From assembly GCA_910591455.2 (NCBI GenBank), contig OU342808.1, positions 11,115,904 through 11,179,903 of the forward strand: a stretch of DNA of 64,000 nt, written 5' to 3'. The notes beneath the pieces are model-generated. The model saw only the letters and a program-made list of their open reading frames with translations. It did not search any database and was not told the origin of the DNA. The position numbers and the translations under genes are program-made. Of the stretch, positions 48,701-60,070 are shown in pieces (the stretch's first letter is position 1; each line of letters opens with the position of its first letter). The DNA is from Pholis gunnellus. Taxonomy: Eukaryota; Chordata; Actinopteri; Perciformes; Pholidae.

Positions 48701-49941
48701 TATTTGAAATTAGGTTTGGCCATAGTTCATTAAGTCTGGCAGGTTTTAAGTGGATCTTTTTTGTTACCAATCCAGTCCTCGCCATCTAACTCCATCAAAC
48801 CCAATTCAGTGTGGGTGGAGTGTGGAGGGGACCCTGGCTTCCTGGCAAACTGCTTTGAGCATGACATGAGTCCTTCACTTCTCCCAAGCTCATCAAAAAG
48901 AGAAAATAATGAGGAAGAGGGTGACAGAGACGAGGACACGACAACATCGTTACTGGTAAAAACCTGTTTAACTCCCACCTGTACGCAGTCTGACTGTGGT
49001 TATAGTAGATGCCCACACTATTTACATAAAACATGGAGCATGATCATACTGGCATGCTGGTGTGTCCTTAAGGCCTTACAAGCATATTGGATACATTTCC
49101 CATCCCATGAAACATTAGAACATTTTTTTTTCGCATTGCTTAATTCTTTCATAGACAACTGTAGATATGAATTACCACCACCACTCTGCAGTTGGCAGAA
49201 ATATGTATCAGTTTAACCCTTCTGCTCCAGAGAAATGCTGAACATATGTTTTGATTGCAGAAGGTGACGGATGATCCAGAGCAAGAGACAGAGACAGACA
49301 GCCTGGAGCAGGACTCAGACAAACCTCGCTTCACCCTGCAGGAGCTGCGGGACGTCCTGCAGGAGAAGAATGAGCTCAAGGCCCAAGTGTTCTTGCTACA
49401 GGAAGAGCTATTGCATTACAAAAGGTCTGTTTTTTTTCCATGAATGAAGATGTTACTAATCTCAACTACACGCAACACTGATGCAAAAGTTTACAATGAC
49501 CTGTTACGTATCTCTCAGTGAGGAGTTTGAGGATGACATCAGCTTCATGGTTTGTCCGCCATCTCCTCCACCATGCTCCAGTTCCACTGATCAGGCCGAA
49601 TCAGGAATTAGACGCTTGTAAGTAATGAGTTGACTTTTCTTCATTCACCAACTTTTACAAATGCCATCAGAGAAACACTCTTAACTGATTGTACAGGAAT
49701 CTGTAAAACAAATAGCGCTTGTTTTTTGAATCATGTGAGGTGTCACTGTGGTTCACATATAACAGTGATTAGAGATCACAACAACTCTTCTCATACTTTT
49801 CTCTCTCTCCATCTCGTTGTGTCACTATTTCCATTGTCATCTCTGCACAGGATCTTCACTGCCATAATGCCGATGGTGGCTGCCGGTTTGATTGCAGACG
49901 ACCCTACATTGCTGCCAATCAGAAGACTTTTCTTTGTATGA
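45341..49941 (+). CDS. rilpl1: RILP-like protein 1 (RILPL1)
   Basis: An effector that binds LRRK2-phosphorylated Rab8/Rab10 and acts at centrosome, cilium and lysosome. Eight exons (45341-45631, 46103-46253, 48145-48263, 48370-48645, 48776-48955, 49261-49424, 49519-49617, 49851-49941) total 1,371 nt, giving 456 aa; human RILPL1 is about 400. The RH1 domain is in exon 1 (ELTVMDVYDIAAVLGREFER). Coiled coil follows through exons 2-4 (SEKERQVMKKLKDLVDKQRD). The RH2 phospho-Rab-binding domain is at residues ~361-395 (PRFTLQELRDVLQEKNELKA). Exon 5 adds an acidic, Ser-rich 60-residue insert with NSVWVECGGDPGFLANCFE. The last exon codes for a hydrophobic tail, FTAIMPMVAAGLIADDP, unlike the human C-terminus as I recall it; a different 3' exon may be used in other isoforms. 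rilpl2 lies downstream on the same strand. Confidence 0.92.
45657..45723. repeat. (TG)33 microsatellite in rilpl1 intron 1
   Basis: An uninterrupted TG run starting about 25 bp after the exon 1 donor. The Cys-Val repeat open frames across it are artefacts. Confidence 0.97.
46416..46860. repeat. ~311-bp tandem duplication with telomere-like (CCCTAA)n in rilpl1 intron 2
   Basis: The block ATCATTAATGAGATCCACC begins at 46416 and again at 46727. The following ~115 bp are nearly identical, including ACACTCGGGAGCCCACTCTC. Each copy carries CCCTAA repeats: CTAACCCTAACCC in the first copy, one hexamer more in the second. A tail segment (AAATTAGACAAATTGTCTC) is also present twice, near 46522 and 46687. 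Confidence 0.9.
46861..48144 (+). other. rilpl1: Rest of rilpl1 intron 2
   Basis: About 1.3 kb without recognised exon or repeat family; ordinary AT-rich intron sequence. Confidence 0.5.
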
Positions 49942-50735
49942 ATTATACGATTGGTCTTCTTTTTTCCACTCTGTTGTCTACACCAGTTTGTTTCTCTCAA
50001 CAAAGGTTGTCAATAGACATATTTACAATAATTGATTAAGTTGCTTAACTTAACTAAATCTGTATGGTGTTTACACAGTGTCAACTTTTATAAAACATTT
50101 TGGCCATATCTGGACCCTTTAATGTGTGTTTATGACCTCGAAGTGGCATCATCAAAAATCATAACGTGTAATGATGCACATGCTGCTGTAATGTCAAGTA
50201 TTTTAGCACCCAGGTTTCCCACTACATTGCTTGATCAAAATACAGAACTTCTGTCACTGCGTTTCACAGAAGATGGATTGAATTTCAAGTTTCTTATCAG
50301 TCTCTGAATAATGACATCAAATGTCAGCGATTGGTCTAGCTGCTATAAGACCGATAAATGGAACATCTTGTGTCATTTATGTTTAAGTGGTGTTAAGATG
50401 TATCTGATTATATAACAAATTAGTGTCAAGTGTGAGAGAGTCATTTTTCCATGTGCAGCAAATGAGCTGGAGGATCATGTGCCTCTATTTATTTTATTAT
50501 TGTGCTTCGTCCCCTGAATTGATGAAAAGAGGATGTTACTGTATACCTGCAGCACTACATTGTGGCACCACCTTCTATGGTTTACACCAGTGCAATCATA
50601 CTGGTAAAACACCAGTAGGACCAGTAAACCTATTCCAACAATAGCTCAATAATGAGTACTGTAAAAACATGCCCTAACAGCCAATACGTGCTGCGTTGCA
50701 TCTGTAAAATAATGCTTCTCCAGAATAAAGTAATA
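49942..50735 (+). terminator. rilpl1: rilpl1 3' UTR with AATAAA signal
   Basis: Non-coding region after the TGA at 49939-49941; the canonical AATAAA at 50724-50729 is the likely signal. Confidence 0.65.
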
Positions 50736-51725
50736 AAGTTTTATTTTTCATCTTTTTCATGTTGTTATTGTGTTACAATCAAATATGAATATGGCTAAAA
50801 TACATGTGCTAGATGTAGGTTTTTATGGCCTTTTGTGTAGGCAAGAACCTTTCCTTGGTCATTTAATTTTAATAAATAAATAAAAATAGAAGAGAGCTAA
50901 AATAATACTGTCTTGAATCCTGGAGGATAAATGCAGGTGTTGCAGCAGCACAATAACAGAAATAAGTACGGATAAATTGAGAAACAATTATTAGAGGAAT
51001 ATAAAATTAAATAGAATAGAAATAAAAATGGAAACTGCAATAGAAATAGAACTCAAAGTTCCAACATAATGGTGTGATAAGTAGCAGCAACACCAGCACA
51101 GTGTACACCAGATTAATACTGTAAATATGATAATGAATGATACTTCGTGGTTGTACGTATTACTATGGACATATATAGTACGTAATGTAATAAAACAGTA
51201 TAAGGTATTAATAGAACATTTAAAATTATATATGGTATATAACAACATAAAGTATATAAACAGTCCACAAGAGAGAGAGGGAGGGAGAGCAGTGCGCGTG
51301 AGTAAATTAAAAAAAATAAAAACATTAAATCACGTGCTTTCCCACCTGATGCTGAGAGAAGAAAAACTAAGAGCTCTAACTCAAACTCCCTTCACTACCT
51401 GCGTTTCTGTAACATGAGCAAAGTAACCGTGTTCACGTATTGACGATGTTGAGTAAGTCATCTTGACACATGTACGATCTTTGTACTCACCTGTCGCTAG
51501 GATACTTTGCCCTCCTCTGCTGCCCAGCGAGTCACGCCATTGGCGGATGACTGATGGGGAGGAAGTGCCGCTGCTCTGGAAGTTTTACCTTCTGCCAGTA
51601 AATGTGTTGAGCTCGAGACAAAAAGAAAGAGAGCGATATTTTACAGCGTTGTAAAAAAAGTAGCCAGCGGAGGAAAGTTGACTTTATTCCGGCGTTGTTT
51701 TCTTTAGGAGTCGTATCGCTCCGTC
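50736..51725. other. rilpl1-rilpl2 intergenic region and rilpl2 5' UTR/promoter
   Basis: AT-rich to about 51250, then a GAGAG-rich stretch and a more GC-balanced region (51480-51725) that probably holds the rilpl2 promoter and 5' UTR. No coding exon seen. Confidence 0.5.
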
Positions 51726-53712
51726 ATGGAGTTTGGAGAAGAGTCGTCGCCTGCTCTGGCTTTCGAGAAGGACGCGTTTGAGCTCACCGTGGAGGATGTG
51801 TATGACATTTCCTATGTGATCGGACGAGATCTGTTGAAAATAAGCAGCACAGGCGAAGAAGTGTCGGACTTACAGTTCAGAATAGTCCGCGTGTTGGAAA
51901 TGTTCGAGACTCTGGTAAATAAGTACAACTTGTCTCTGGAGGAGCTGAAAATGGAGCGGGACAACTTGAGGAGTGAGCTGGACCGGATCCTCCAGGAGAG
52001 CTCCTCTGGACCGGGCACGGTGAGTGTTACAGTCCGTCATGTACGGTTCACTTACAGTCATTGTCACACGTGAAGCGGACGTGTAGAGATGCTTTGTTTT
52101 CCTGTCTGCCATTGAAGCAAACAGCGGGTCCAAACCAGCTGCTGGTGGACCTCACAGACCCCAACAGACCGCGCTTCACCATGCAGGAGCTGAAGGAGGT
52201 TCTGCAGGAGAGGAACCAGCTCAAAGCTCAGTTCATGGTGGCTCAGGAGGAGCTCCAGCTGTACAAGAGGTGGAGTCCACTCTATGATGGGGTCTAACGT
52301 GTTGTTATTGTTTTTTTTATTAATTAAACTTATATCATGTCACCTCTTTCATAAAAGTGCATTATTCATAATGTGTCCACCTGCATTTACATACAGGACA
52401 GAGCATTAGAAACACATCACAACACCACCACTAACTACAGCGTTATAAACGATCTATAGCTAAATCAAAACCTCTCTCACAATGACAACAAAACTGAACA
52501 TTCTAAGTTTAGCAAGGACCAGATTTATTGCAGGGCTGTTGTATTGTACTACATTAGATTTTTCATAACGTTGTTTTCAGTGGAAACTCTAATGTGAAAT
52601 CTGAATTGTACCACTTATTCTGGTTTTAGAATGATAAAATGTACTTTTAAGACCAGATCTGTTGGCATACAGACAATATTAATATGAATACACATCTAAC
52701 ACTCTTAAACACTAGTGATACTGATATTTTTCTAAATGGACACGATTATCCTGTATTATCCCATCCATATCTGCCATTACTAATACAGAGACTGTGTAAA
52801 GACAGACTTATAATCATAAAGACTTGTAATATAATAATATATATCAGCACCGCAGTATTGTGTAGACATCAGCAGTAGAAATGATCTGTACTGATGTTAT
52901 AACGCTGAAATTAGTATCCATTGTTACTTTTTAAAAACAACACTGATTCTAGTTTAGAAGGGGAAGAGATCGATCTCATTGATAGCTTCAACTTGATAGT
53001 GTGGATTTTGTTTTACAGCTGTTTATATTCTAAGTGACCAGTCAAATTCTTTGTTCTGCAGTGGGATTCTGCCACAGGCTGAAGCAGCGATGGTGGAGGT
53101 GGATCTGGGGACACAGACGCCACATCACAGTCCAGCCATCATAAATGATGCAAAAGAGGAGAAGACAACCATAAGCAGGCTGTGAGTAGACCAAACATGG
53201 TTCATATGACACCGTCGCTGCACAACGAAATGCTGCAGTCGTAGTCCCTTAATGTTAGCCAAGAAGAAGAAAAAACACAGAATACAGGAATATTAATATA
53301 TATGCAGACAACAAAGAAGTCATTTGGAAGGAGTAGCGCAAAGTAACATTTACTTTTACCCGTAAACTACAGATGGAAAGGTTTCAAGTCAAATGTAATC
53401 AGCAAGCACATGACGTTGAAGTAAGCTAACAGGGAGATTGTTCTCACAGCCGTCTCCAGTCTCCTAATGATGTACTTGTGACCAAATGAATTCTTGCTGA
53501 TGCGAAGGATGTTTTCGTGAGCGCTGAACGAGAGAAAGGGAGATGTTGTAAATCGGCAGTGTGTCTGCCAAACTGCTGACAGCCATCAGTAATTACATGT
53601 TGTCATGTCTCAATGATTCTTTCTCGCATTGGGCAGTTTTACTGGTTTGTAAAACGCCTTAAAATAACTCTGGACCTTTTCTGTTTATAGGTTTTCATTC
53701 AGGCGAAAATAA
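51726..53712 (+). CDS. rilpl2: RILP-like protein 2 (RILPL2)
   Basis: A short RILP-family adaptor that binds phosphorylated Rab8/10 and myosin Va and controls ciliary membrane content. Four exons, 51726-52019, 52118-52269, 53062-53181 and 53691-53712, total 588 nt: 195 aa, against about 211 in human. The RH1 domain is at residues ~17-95 (FELTVEDVYDISYVIGRDLL, RVLEMFETLVNKYNLSLEEL). The RH2 domain is in exon 2 (LLVDLTDPNRPRFTMQELKE, VLQERNQLKAQFMVAQEEL). The C-terminus ends LFSFRRK, matching the basic LFFFRSGK tail of the human protein. The acceptor of exon 2 is AAG rather than CAG; the CAG a few bases on would break the frame. The gene is in tandem with rilpl1 and convergent with kmt5a. Confidence 0.93.
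52270..53061 (+). other. rilpl2: rilpl2 intron 2
   Basis: A 792-bp AT-rich intron; nothing further recognised. Confidence 0.7.
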
Positions 53713-54905
53713 GAACAATCTCTCAGAAGAACTGACCACGTAGAAGACAAATGGGATTTGTCAGACAGACACTTTTATATTGATTATTTTTTACCATGTC
53801 TATTGTCTAATCTAACAAGCACTGTATTGTGTACTGGTGATTTGAACCTAAAATCGTTTACCATAGTGGTTGTAGTAGAAATATATATTATGTTGAAAGT
53901 TTAGTGAAGATATGAAATGAAACTGGAAAGTATTATCTCACAAGTGTTGGAGATTTTGTTGAATGCATTCACTCGAAATGAAGTAATTTATAGGCATGAA
54001 AATTGATTATTTTTAAAATATTTAATGTGTTTCACACAGATACAAGTTCTCATCTCATGTCAAAGTGGACAAATAAGTTTGTATTGTTAATTCAGTAAAG
54101 TCAGAGTCCACTCAACTTTGTTGCACATATCTAAAAGGTACCGTCAACATTACTGTTCTACAAGCCACTGTGTGTCTGTACAATAGAAATGCAGCTGAAA
54201 GGCAACAGTCACAATATTTTGACATCTATTTATTGTGCCGTCTTTTAGTCTCAACGCCGTAGTAGATTCATCTTCAACTGCGCCGTGAGATGGCTCTAAA
54301 TATGACATTTAGGAGACTTGGTAGCCTGCAGGTGAAGGTTTGTACCACATAACCACAACATTTTCTGCTCCCTTCTAGCCTGTTATATACCCCACCCCAC
54401 CCCCAATCCATACATTTCCACACTGTCAAGTATCAAATTACAGTAAAAATGCCCAAAATGAGTGGAGGAGCGTGTCATCTTAGAACACCATATTTCATAA
54501 ATATGTCTCAGATAGTCTTCAACATCAACCATGTCACAGCTGGAATGAAAACTCTGTGTTTTATTCCTTAATTTACGGCACAAGTAATAATTTACAATAG
54601 TGAAATTGAATTCTCAATTATAATCACTACAAAAGGAAACACCATAGACAATGTGAAACACTACTTATCCAGGAAATACCTTTTCAAGCTTCAATCTGCT
54701 GCTATTTAATAAAAATAAAATCATGATAAAAAAAAAAACTTGCAAAAATACACTCACGAGTTGATCGCCCTCGTTTAAAACGATAACATTTTTATACCCG
54801 ATAAAAAAAGCCTGTTGAGGACCGTTCATCTTTAGCTTCCATTACATTAAGCTGAACAGAACGAGCACCAACTCATCTGAAATATGAACCCCTGTGGTCG
54901 TGGAT
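53713..54905. other. Convergent 3' ends of rilpl2 (+) and kmt5a (-)
   Basis: Both 3' UTRs must lie here. TTTATT at 54229-54234 (AATAAA on the minus strand) is a plausible kmt5a poly(A) signal, giving a ~680-nt 3' UTR. No clear AATAAA for rilpl2 was found, so its 3' end is undefined. Confidence 0.5.
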
Positions 54906-57900
54906 TCAGTATTTGAGCCACGGGTGAGCCGACACGGAGGCTTTACTTCGATCGCCGTAGTCATACAGCAGCTCTTCCTCTGCGACGATGTCTCTGGACG
55001 CCACCAGGATGAGATGAGGCGTTCCATCGATGGCGTGAAGCCGAGTCTGACAGTTTCCGGCTTTACTGTGGTTGATCAGTCTTCCAAGACGGCTCGTTTC
55101 CTCTGTAGCGTCCACACTGTGAAGCGTAAACAATTCAAGATTAAACTGTCACTAAAGCACAAGACGGGTATCCAAACTAGGAGGCAAGGAAATAGGATTT
55201 GTTTTATTTAGTTAAAGTCTTTTGCAATCGTAATGACACCTATGAAAAGTATTTTACTAGGAGACTGCTTATTAGAAGAACGTATTTCCTTAGACAACCC
55301 AATTCTTGAGGATAATATCAATATCCTTACCATACATTCTCTGAAACATCTGTGTATACATGAAAAATAAGCACAACACGGTCCGAGTCTGACTTTACCC
55401 CAAACAGAGAACTTAGCTGTGTGTAGTGATGTAACGGACCTGCCCAAACATCAATGTATTGTTTAACCAATATAGATTTCCTCAGTCGATCCTAACTGTA
55501 CCAAATATATACTTTATTAAACAGGGGATTCTGAAGCTAATTTCCATGACTTTTCCAAAGCTTTCTGGGTTTATTTATTTTTCAAAAACTTCTCCAGGCA
55601 TGGAAATCACTTTTCCAGGTTTTTCCCGACTGTAAGAACCCTGCTTCATTAGAAAGCCAGCAAAGACAGACGATAAACATGTGGAGAGAGATGGTATGAC
55701 ATGCAACAAAACTTAAGTTTATAGAATTGGCATAACAACAAATCCTATTTCACGGTGGTGACGTTTGGACTTACCAGTACGTTTTGGATTGATACTGGAA
55801 GTAGTACATGTAACAGCCTTTCTGGGGATCCTGAGTGTACTGGGCCTCTCTTATTTTAGCCTCAGCTAGTTCCAGCAGGTCTCCATGGTACTCCACGACA
55901 AACTCTCCTTTTTTGAAGATCTTGGCAGCAAATATCCCTCTTCCTTTTCCTTCTATGTGTTTGATCTGTTGACATTCAAAAGCAGCGACGTGTGAAATAC
56001 AACAGGCCGTGGTGCAGGGGCTGCTTTACTACGACTTTCAAAAACATTAAACTTCTAACGTTGTGGTTAGGGATTCTTTTGCCCAAACAAAGCATCAACC
56101 AATGACTGGTTAAATAACATTTGTCACAAAAATGACTGACTATGTATAATACTGCAAATGCACACCACACTAGTAAAATATATATAACTCTGCCATTAAA
56201 GACAACCAATTGTGTTGTTACTAAACTATTCACAGTGAACTGTACGGAACACATTTGGACTGAAATGGGCACAGTACATTGAAACCATTAAGTGTTACCT
56301 GCAGTCCTTCTTCAATGTCATTCTTTAGCAGGTCATCAATGTGTCTGTGCTCCTCACTCTGTTGACAATAACAGTAATTGGGTCAAAGTCAAACTTTTTG
56401 TTTTGGGTAGCGATATAGAGTTGCATAACAGAAACTTAAAAAAAAAGTCAGAAATAATAACTCATAATAATAAACATTTTTCATACAGACCTTTAACTCT
56501 GTCTTTGTTTTCCTGTTACTCCGTCTGATGGGAAAATAGTCTGTGACCTTTCTGTTTTGGGGAGCTGTATTCTCCGTCCTGAAAAGAAAATGAAAGAAAT
56601 TACATTTTGATTTGTTCAACTATCTGTGAAAGCACCCATGACTTCTTGTTTTTCTGTGCTTACTTTTTTGCTCGGCGTTTGCGACCAGTTCTACTCCGAG
56701 GTTTGTCTGAAACTTTGCCGTCAGCTGCAGACTTTGCACTTGTGTGCGTGGTCGACTCTTTTTGCTCAAGTTGGTCCGTGGATTGTTTTCTGATCCCATG
56801 ACTGGAACAAGTCATTTCAGGCTTCTGCTCCTTGGACTCACAACTCTCAGATTTTATTTCATTAGGTATGTCTAGAGGAAGAAACAGAGACTGAAATGGA
56901 CAGCTGTCTGAAACACTTTGCCTTAGTCAACACAGAGAAGTTCCTTCAGTTAAGTTGTGTCATAAGACAGTGGGTCAGTGAACACTGCTACCACTCACAT
57001 GCACAGGAAATGTTTCTGTGGTACACGTGGATCCGCTGACTACACTGTATCATGGGGTGGTTAACAGCAGATAGATAAATCACATGAAATAGAAATGACC
57101 AAACAACCACATTTCCCATTAGTCGATTTGAACCATTTTAAACGTTAATTAGGTACTGACCTTTTTTTAATTTTGTCGTGAATGCATTAGTTGCATCGGA
57201 TTCATTTCCCTCCTGAATCAGCATGCTGGAATTGTCGCTCAGAGGGGATCGAGGTTTGCGTGGACTCCGTAGACTTTGTAAAATTGACTGCGCAGCACCT
57301 ACGCAATCCTGCAAAATATAAATATTATTTACCCGAGTGGAACAATTAGAAATAGATGAACACTTCACCACTCTGCCTGCCAACAACAACCGGGAGTGGT
57401 AAACATTACAACGGTAACAGCACCATGTCTGATTGGTGGCGTATGCATTAGGATTAAATGATAGTTTATTAATAAACGAGGGTGTTCAGGTACCCAACCA
57501 GTGCCAGATGTAAATACATTTATAGTGTGGATTTTGGATTGCTCATTGGAAATCAACCTTGTACAAGGTCCCTCTAGTGACAATGTGTACATATGGTGCA
57601 CTTTCTTTCTACACCGACACCTTACCCTCTGATTGGTTGTTGGGGCAGTGCACAGTTTGTGGTAGATTTTGCCTGAAAGGCTAAATTCTGGGTTAAGTTT
57701 AAAACTATTGCAACGACGACGAACGGAGGCAAGGACCCCAGCAGCAGTGTCGTTACCTCTCGGCTTGTGGGTTAGTGCAGAATGTAGCACAAAAAGAAAA
57801 TAGAAGTTTCTCTCTGTATTGTTCAAACACAAAAGCGTAAAAACAAAAAACAAAACACACCTTGTTATTTGCTGGTTTGTTTTCCTTTGTCTCCTTCCGC

Positions 57901-58209
57901 GAGGCGACTTTATGTTCGACCGTGTCCTCGGGCTTTTTGTCGGTTCTCAGCACACCTTTCTTCCCTTTATGAACACGGAAATAAATAAATGTAAACACCG
58001 CTGTCGTGACATTATACAAACGGCGACTATTACCGGCGAGCATGATTAAAACTACTTTTAGTAAAGACCAGTTAAATGCATTTTAAAAGTATGTACTCTA
58101 TTTAGGCTAGCTGGCGTTAGCTACACATTAACTACCGTTACTGTGGCTTGTGTGACATGCAACAAGTTGCGAAAACGACAACACATGAGGAAAGTTTACC
58201 TTTTGCCAT
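54906..58209 (-). CDS. kmt5a: KMT5A (SETD8/PR-Set7) histone H4K20 monomethyltransferase
   Basis: A nuclear SET-domain enzyme that monomethylates histone H4 Lys20, cell-cycle controlled by CRL4-Cdt2. Seven coding exons in transcript order, 58200-58209, 57861-57964, 57161-57308, 56664-56871, 56491-56578, 56299-56358, 55775-55965 and 54906-55116 (the first is only 10 nt, so eight pieces in all), total 1,020 nt: 339 aa. The start is MAKGKKGV. A PIP degron, QNRKVTDYFPIRR at residues 164-176, has the Thr-Asp pair and a basic residue at +4 expected for Cdt2 recognition. The SET domain runs ~207-335: GKGRGIFAAKIFKKGEF, FVVEYHGDLLE, RLINHS (285-287 NHS, AdoMet binding), and LLYDYGD with the catalytic-site Tyr at 321/323. 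The protein ends HPWLKY. A longer frame from an ATG at 58043 runs through an intron and is not used. Teleosts have two kmt5a copies; which one this is cannot be told. Confidence 0.93.
55540..55643. mobile_element. Short hAT-like terminal fragment in a kmt5a intron
   Basis: The segment reads TTTCCATGACTTTTCC, then GGCATGGAAATCACTTTTCC, and ends CTGTAAGAACCCTG. Inverted, this starts CAGGGTTCTTACAG, resembling an end of a hAT-type repeat common in fish. Only one end is visible. Confidence 0.5.
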
Positions 58210-58500
58210 GTCAGGTCCCAAAAATAAAATTAGAGGTCGTGGAGTCTATTTATTTTGCCCTGTGTCCACGGGCTCCTCACTTTGCTTAAGTCTCTGCTTC
58301 TGCAACGACGAAAATCAGACCTCTACGACGCAAAGTAGAGCCTGAGAGTGTGGAGCATTTAAAAACCGTTCTGCACCTCTCATTGGCTCATCTGTCCAGG
58401 AGGGAGGGGCACGAGTGTGAAGGTAGCTCTCTCATTGGCTGCAGCTCTGACCGTCACACGGCCGGTCAACAAAGTCTGACATGATGCATGTGTCCCACCC
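58210..58500 (-). promoter_or_regulatory. kmt5a: kmt5a promoter region with two CCAAT boxes
   Basis: Upstream of the kmt5a start on the minus strand. ATTGG (inverted CCAAT) occurs at 58382-58386 and 58434-58438, both in the context CTCATTGGCT, 52 bp apart. TTTAAA at 58358-58363, just downstream of them in the gene's direction, resembles a cell-cycle homology region. Paired NF-Y sites plus such an element are typical of G2/M genes; the regulation here is inferred. Confidence 0.5.
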
Positions 58501-59246
58501 ATACAGTCTATGGTCCCACCAAAACTCGGCTGTAGTCATGTTTACGTTGCAAAAATATCTTGATCTCAGTCGGATTAATTAATTAAAGTCTATAACTACT
58601 GTTATTCAATTATAATGAATGTGTTTTGGGTATTTACAATACTATCTGAAAAATGTTAAAATTTCAAGCACGTGTGATGATTAAAGAGAAATAAACTAAA
58701 TCAATTTACAGCATAGTTTCAACCGTACTTAGACATGGAGCATGTTATGCTACGAAATTATTCAGTTAAAAACATCAGTGCTGCAGCTTTAATGTGTTTG
58801 GCTCTAGTGTGTGGACACATTCAGAATTGAAACTGAGACTACAAACACTAACAACTTATAGTGAGTGATGGGAAGTTATGTCATCAAATGATAACATTAA
58901 AGAAATATGCACCCAAGACAAATAACACAGACAGGTACAAGTATTCTGCAACTTTTATCTAAAGTATACTGTATTTCTGAATGAATGTTGTTTTCTTGAA
59001 AACACCTCTTCAAGCATTGAAAGATGAACCACACACTATCTCAAACACCACTCTATTTTATATTTCTTTTCTCATTTTATGTACTGTAACTTTGCATGAA
59101 AGACACCATACAAATACAAGGATTATTGGATATACAACTGTTGACAGTACACCCTTCCAGGTTTAGTTATCCAGTCTGTGTAGGCATACGAACATACAGA
59201 AGCTCTCAGGTATTAATGTACTCAGTATATATTCCCTTCTAACATT
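58501..59246. other. kmt5a-mtrfr intergenic region
   Basis: AT-rich DNA, no gene recognised. It should contain the mtrfr 3' UTR, but no clear poly(A) signal was assigned. Confidence 0.5.
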
Positions 59247-60070
59247 TTAAACAGTGTCATTTCCAGGTTTGGAGTCTGCAGCCAGAGCTTCTCTAAAGAG
59301 TCTTTTTCTCTCTAGATTCTCATTTGCCTTCTTCCTCTTCTCTTGTTTCCTCAGCTCAGACTCTTTCTTCTTTACAATAACTTCACTGAGTTCTCCTTTA
59401 TAAACAACATCAAGTTTCTCTCGCATGATATCCCGAGCACGCTTTCGATTTATATCCACAGATCTGGTTTGATGGCACTGCGGGGGGAAATGGTACAATA
59501 AATTACATTAACATGGTTAGTAAATAACAAAACTTAAACAACTTCACCGTGAATCTGAACTTCTAAGCCAACTTGGACAAGAAGTCCTTTCATTTCAACT
59601 TCTACATTTCGATGACAACTGGGCATCTTTGGCTGAAGATCATGTAATGTGATTAAAAGCATCAGAACAGCTATGAACACTGAGGTGAGACTGATTTTCC
59701 AAGGTTAAGAAATTCATCATCATAACGCTGTCATTTATTCACCAAATATCTATTATATGTGTCAATATGTTGACTGTTTATAAACAGGACTAACCTTCAC
59801 AACAGTCCCACTGGGGATGTGCTTGAGCACCACACAGTTGCTGGTTTTGTTGGTGGCCTGTCCTCCGGGTCCAGATCCTCTCACAAACTGCTCTTCAAGC
59901 TCGTCCTCGTTCAGGACAGGGAAGTCTATCAGGTCCTTTTTACCGGCTGCCAAAACACTCAGTCCGGGCGGGAGCGGCCTTAACAGGAGAGGAACACTGC
60001 GAGAACCTCCACATACGACCCGACTGGACACACTGTACACACAGCTGATGGACGGGAAAAACCGCGACAT
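59247..60070 (-). CDS. mtrfr: MTRFR (C12orf65), mitochondrial ribosome-rescue factor
   Basis: A class I release-factor-like protein of the mitochondrial matrix that frees the nascent chain from stalled large subunits, with partner MTRES1. Two coding exons, 59795-60070 and 59247-59477, total 507 nt: 168 aa (human 166). The N-terminal ~40 residues, MSRFFPSISCVYSVSSRVV onward, are rich in Ser, Arg and hydrophobics with no acids, like a mitochondrial presequence. The peptidyl-tRNA hydrolysis motif GGQ is at 69-71 in FVRGSGPGGQATNKTSNCVV. Exon 2 continues CHQTRSVDINRKRARDIM and ends in a Lys/Glu-rich helix expected to contact rRNA. The codon-recognition domain of true release factors is absent, as in the family. 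The intron (59478-59794) joins VVK to CHQ in phase 0. The start lies in a CpG-richer region shared with a possible divergent transcript. Confidence 0.94.

Noticed and set aside
52118..52133. CAG acceptor at about 52130 for rilpl2 exon 2
   Set aside because: It would shift the reading frame; the AAG acceptor at 52117 keeps the conserved LVDLTDPNRPRF frame.
57753..58043. A 96-codon minus-strand frame that could extend kmt5a at its N-terminus
   Set aside because: It reads through intron sequence. The 10-nt exon MAKG at 58200-58209 joined to 57964 gives the right phase and a family-like MAKGKK start.
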